From Anaeromyces robustus (taxonomy: Eukaryota > Neocallimastigomycota > Neocallimastigomycetes > Neocallimastigales > Neocallimastigaceae): a stretch of DNA of 30,000 bases. The position numbers and the translations under genes are program-made. Position 1 is the stretch's first letter; each line of letters starts with the position of its first letter. The DNA lies in contig MCFG01000188.1 of NCBI GenBank assembly GCA_002104895.1, forward strand, positions 1-30,000, read 5' to 3'. The notes under the pieces were generated by a model. It searched no databases. It saw only the letters and a program-made list of their open reading frames with translations, and was not told where the DNA came from. Shown piece after piece: positions 29,303-30,000 of the stretch.

Positions 29303-29681
29303 ATATGGATTTTAATATAAATTTAAAAAATTTATTTTTTTTTTCTTTTTCTTCTTTTCAATTTAATACATTTTATTAATTAATTAATATTTAATATACA
29401 ATATTATATATTTAATATTATATATAATATATTATAGGCGTTGTTGTATTGGGGATAAAAAATTGGGAAGAAATTGAAATTTCTTAATTAAAATAAAAGC
29501 CAATTTATAAAAATCAAATATAATATAAATATAATATAAATATAATATAAAATATAAAATATATAAAATATAATATAAAATATATTATAAAATATATAAA
29601 ATATATAAAATATTATATATAAATATAATATATAATAGATTATACATAAAATATAATAGATTATGTATTTAATTGTAAATG

Positions 29682-29727
29682 TTGTATTACATGTATTAAA
29701 TGTATTAAATGTATTACATGTATTACA
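29682..29727. repeat. 9-base tandem repeat (TGTATTAAA / TGTATTACA)
   Basis: G at 29684, 29693, 29702, 29711 and 29720 gives a strict 9-base period. Two unit types (AAA and ACA endings) are interleaved. Confidence 0.85.
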
Positions 29728-30000
29728 CACACATAATTAAATAATATTAAATAATGTTAAATATAATAAATATGATATTTTTATTATATTTTTATTATAT
29801 ATTATATTTATTATATACAATTATGAATTATGATATTTTTTATTATTACTTATGATTACTTATTATTACTTATTATTACTTATTCATTCTATTGTTCCTT
29901 TCTTACTATTATTCTCTTATTATTATAATTAAAAATTCCTTCATATTTTTTTAATTATTTCTACCCATTCATTATTCCTAAATTAACCATTTTTAAATTA

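Noticed and set aside
29488-29730. Minus-strand frame with repeated Cys-Asn-Thr
   Set aside because: Translation of the 9-base tandem repeat at 29682-29727 and flanking TATA sequence.

Overview
The window is nuclear DNA of an extremely A/T-rich, intron-rich eukaryote. I can build five complete spliced genes with 36 introns. All introns are GT-AG and almost pure A/T, and all exon phases close without a frameshift. TAA and TAG act as true stops, which argues against ciliates. Up to 11 introns per gene argues against Dictyostelium. Asn/Ser-rich tails, TTA microsatellites, long homopolymers and a gene linked to cilia and flagella together fit an anaerobic gut fungus (Neocallimastigomycota) best. 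The organism is an inference.

Layout: (1) 133-597, minus strand: a small basic Asn-rich protein of unknown function with clustered Ser/Thr-Pro sites, divergent from (2) 1519-4851, plus strand: RBM25, an RRM and PWI splicing factor with nine exons. (3) 6436-9278, plus strand: DCAF13/Sof1, a WD40 protein of the small-subunit processome with ten exons, whose first coding exon is only the start codon. After a 1.5 kb convergent spacer come three minus-strand genes: (4) 10745-12601, ARL2BP/BART, seven exons; (5) 13826-18385, DNAJC2/zuotin, twelve exons, with a J domain and two SANT/Myb repeats; (6) 20513-23109, a sphingomyelin-synthase-type PAP2 enzyme, three exons, with a long Asn/Ser tail. From 23110 to the end no gene is supported; the 6.9 kb holds microsatellites, one clean hairpin, one palindrome and one isolated exon-like island.

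Three of the genes serve RNA and ribosome production (splicing, 18S rRNA maturation, nascent-chain folding). ARL2BP and the sphingolipid enzyme belong to cilium/trafficking and membrane biology. Nothing suggests an operon or a gene cluster. I found no CRISPR array, tRNA, rRNA or recognisable transposon. The most notable signals are gene-structural: introns placed 3, 7 and 16 coding bases after the start codon, each with an early in-frame stop if retained; 3' splice sites preceded by pure poly(A); paired in-frame acceptors in ARL2BP; and an SMS-type enzyme whose active-site motif is split by an intron.
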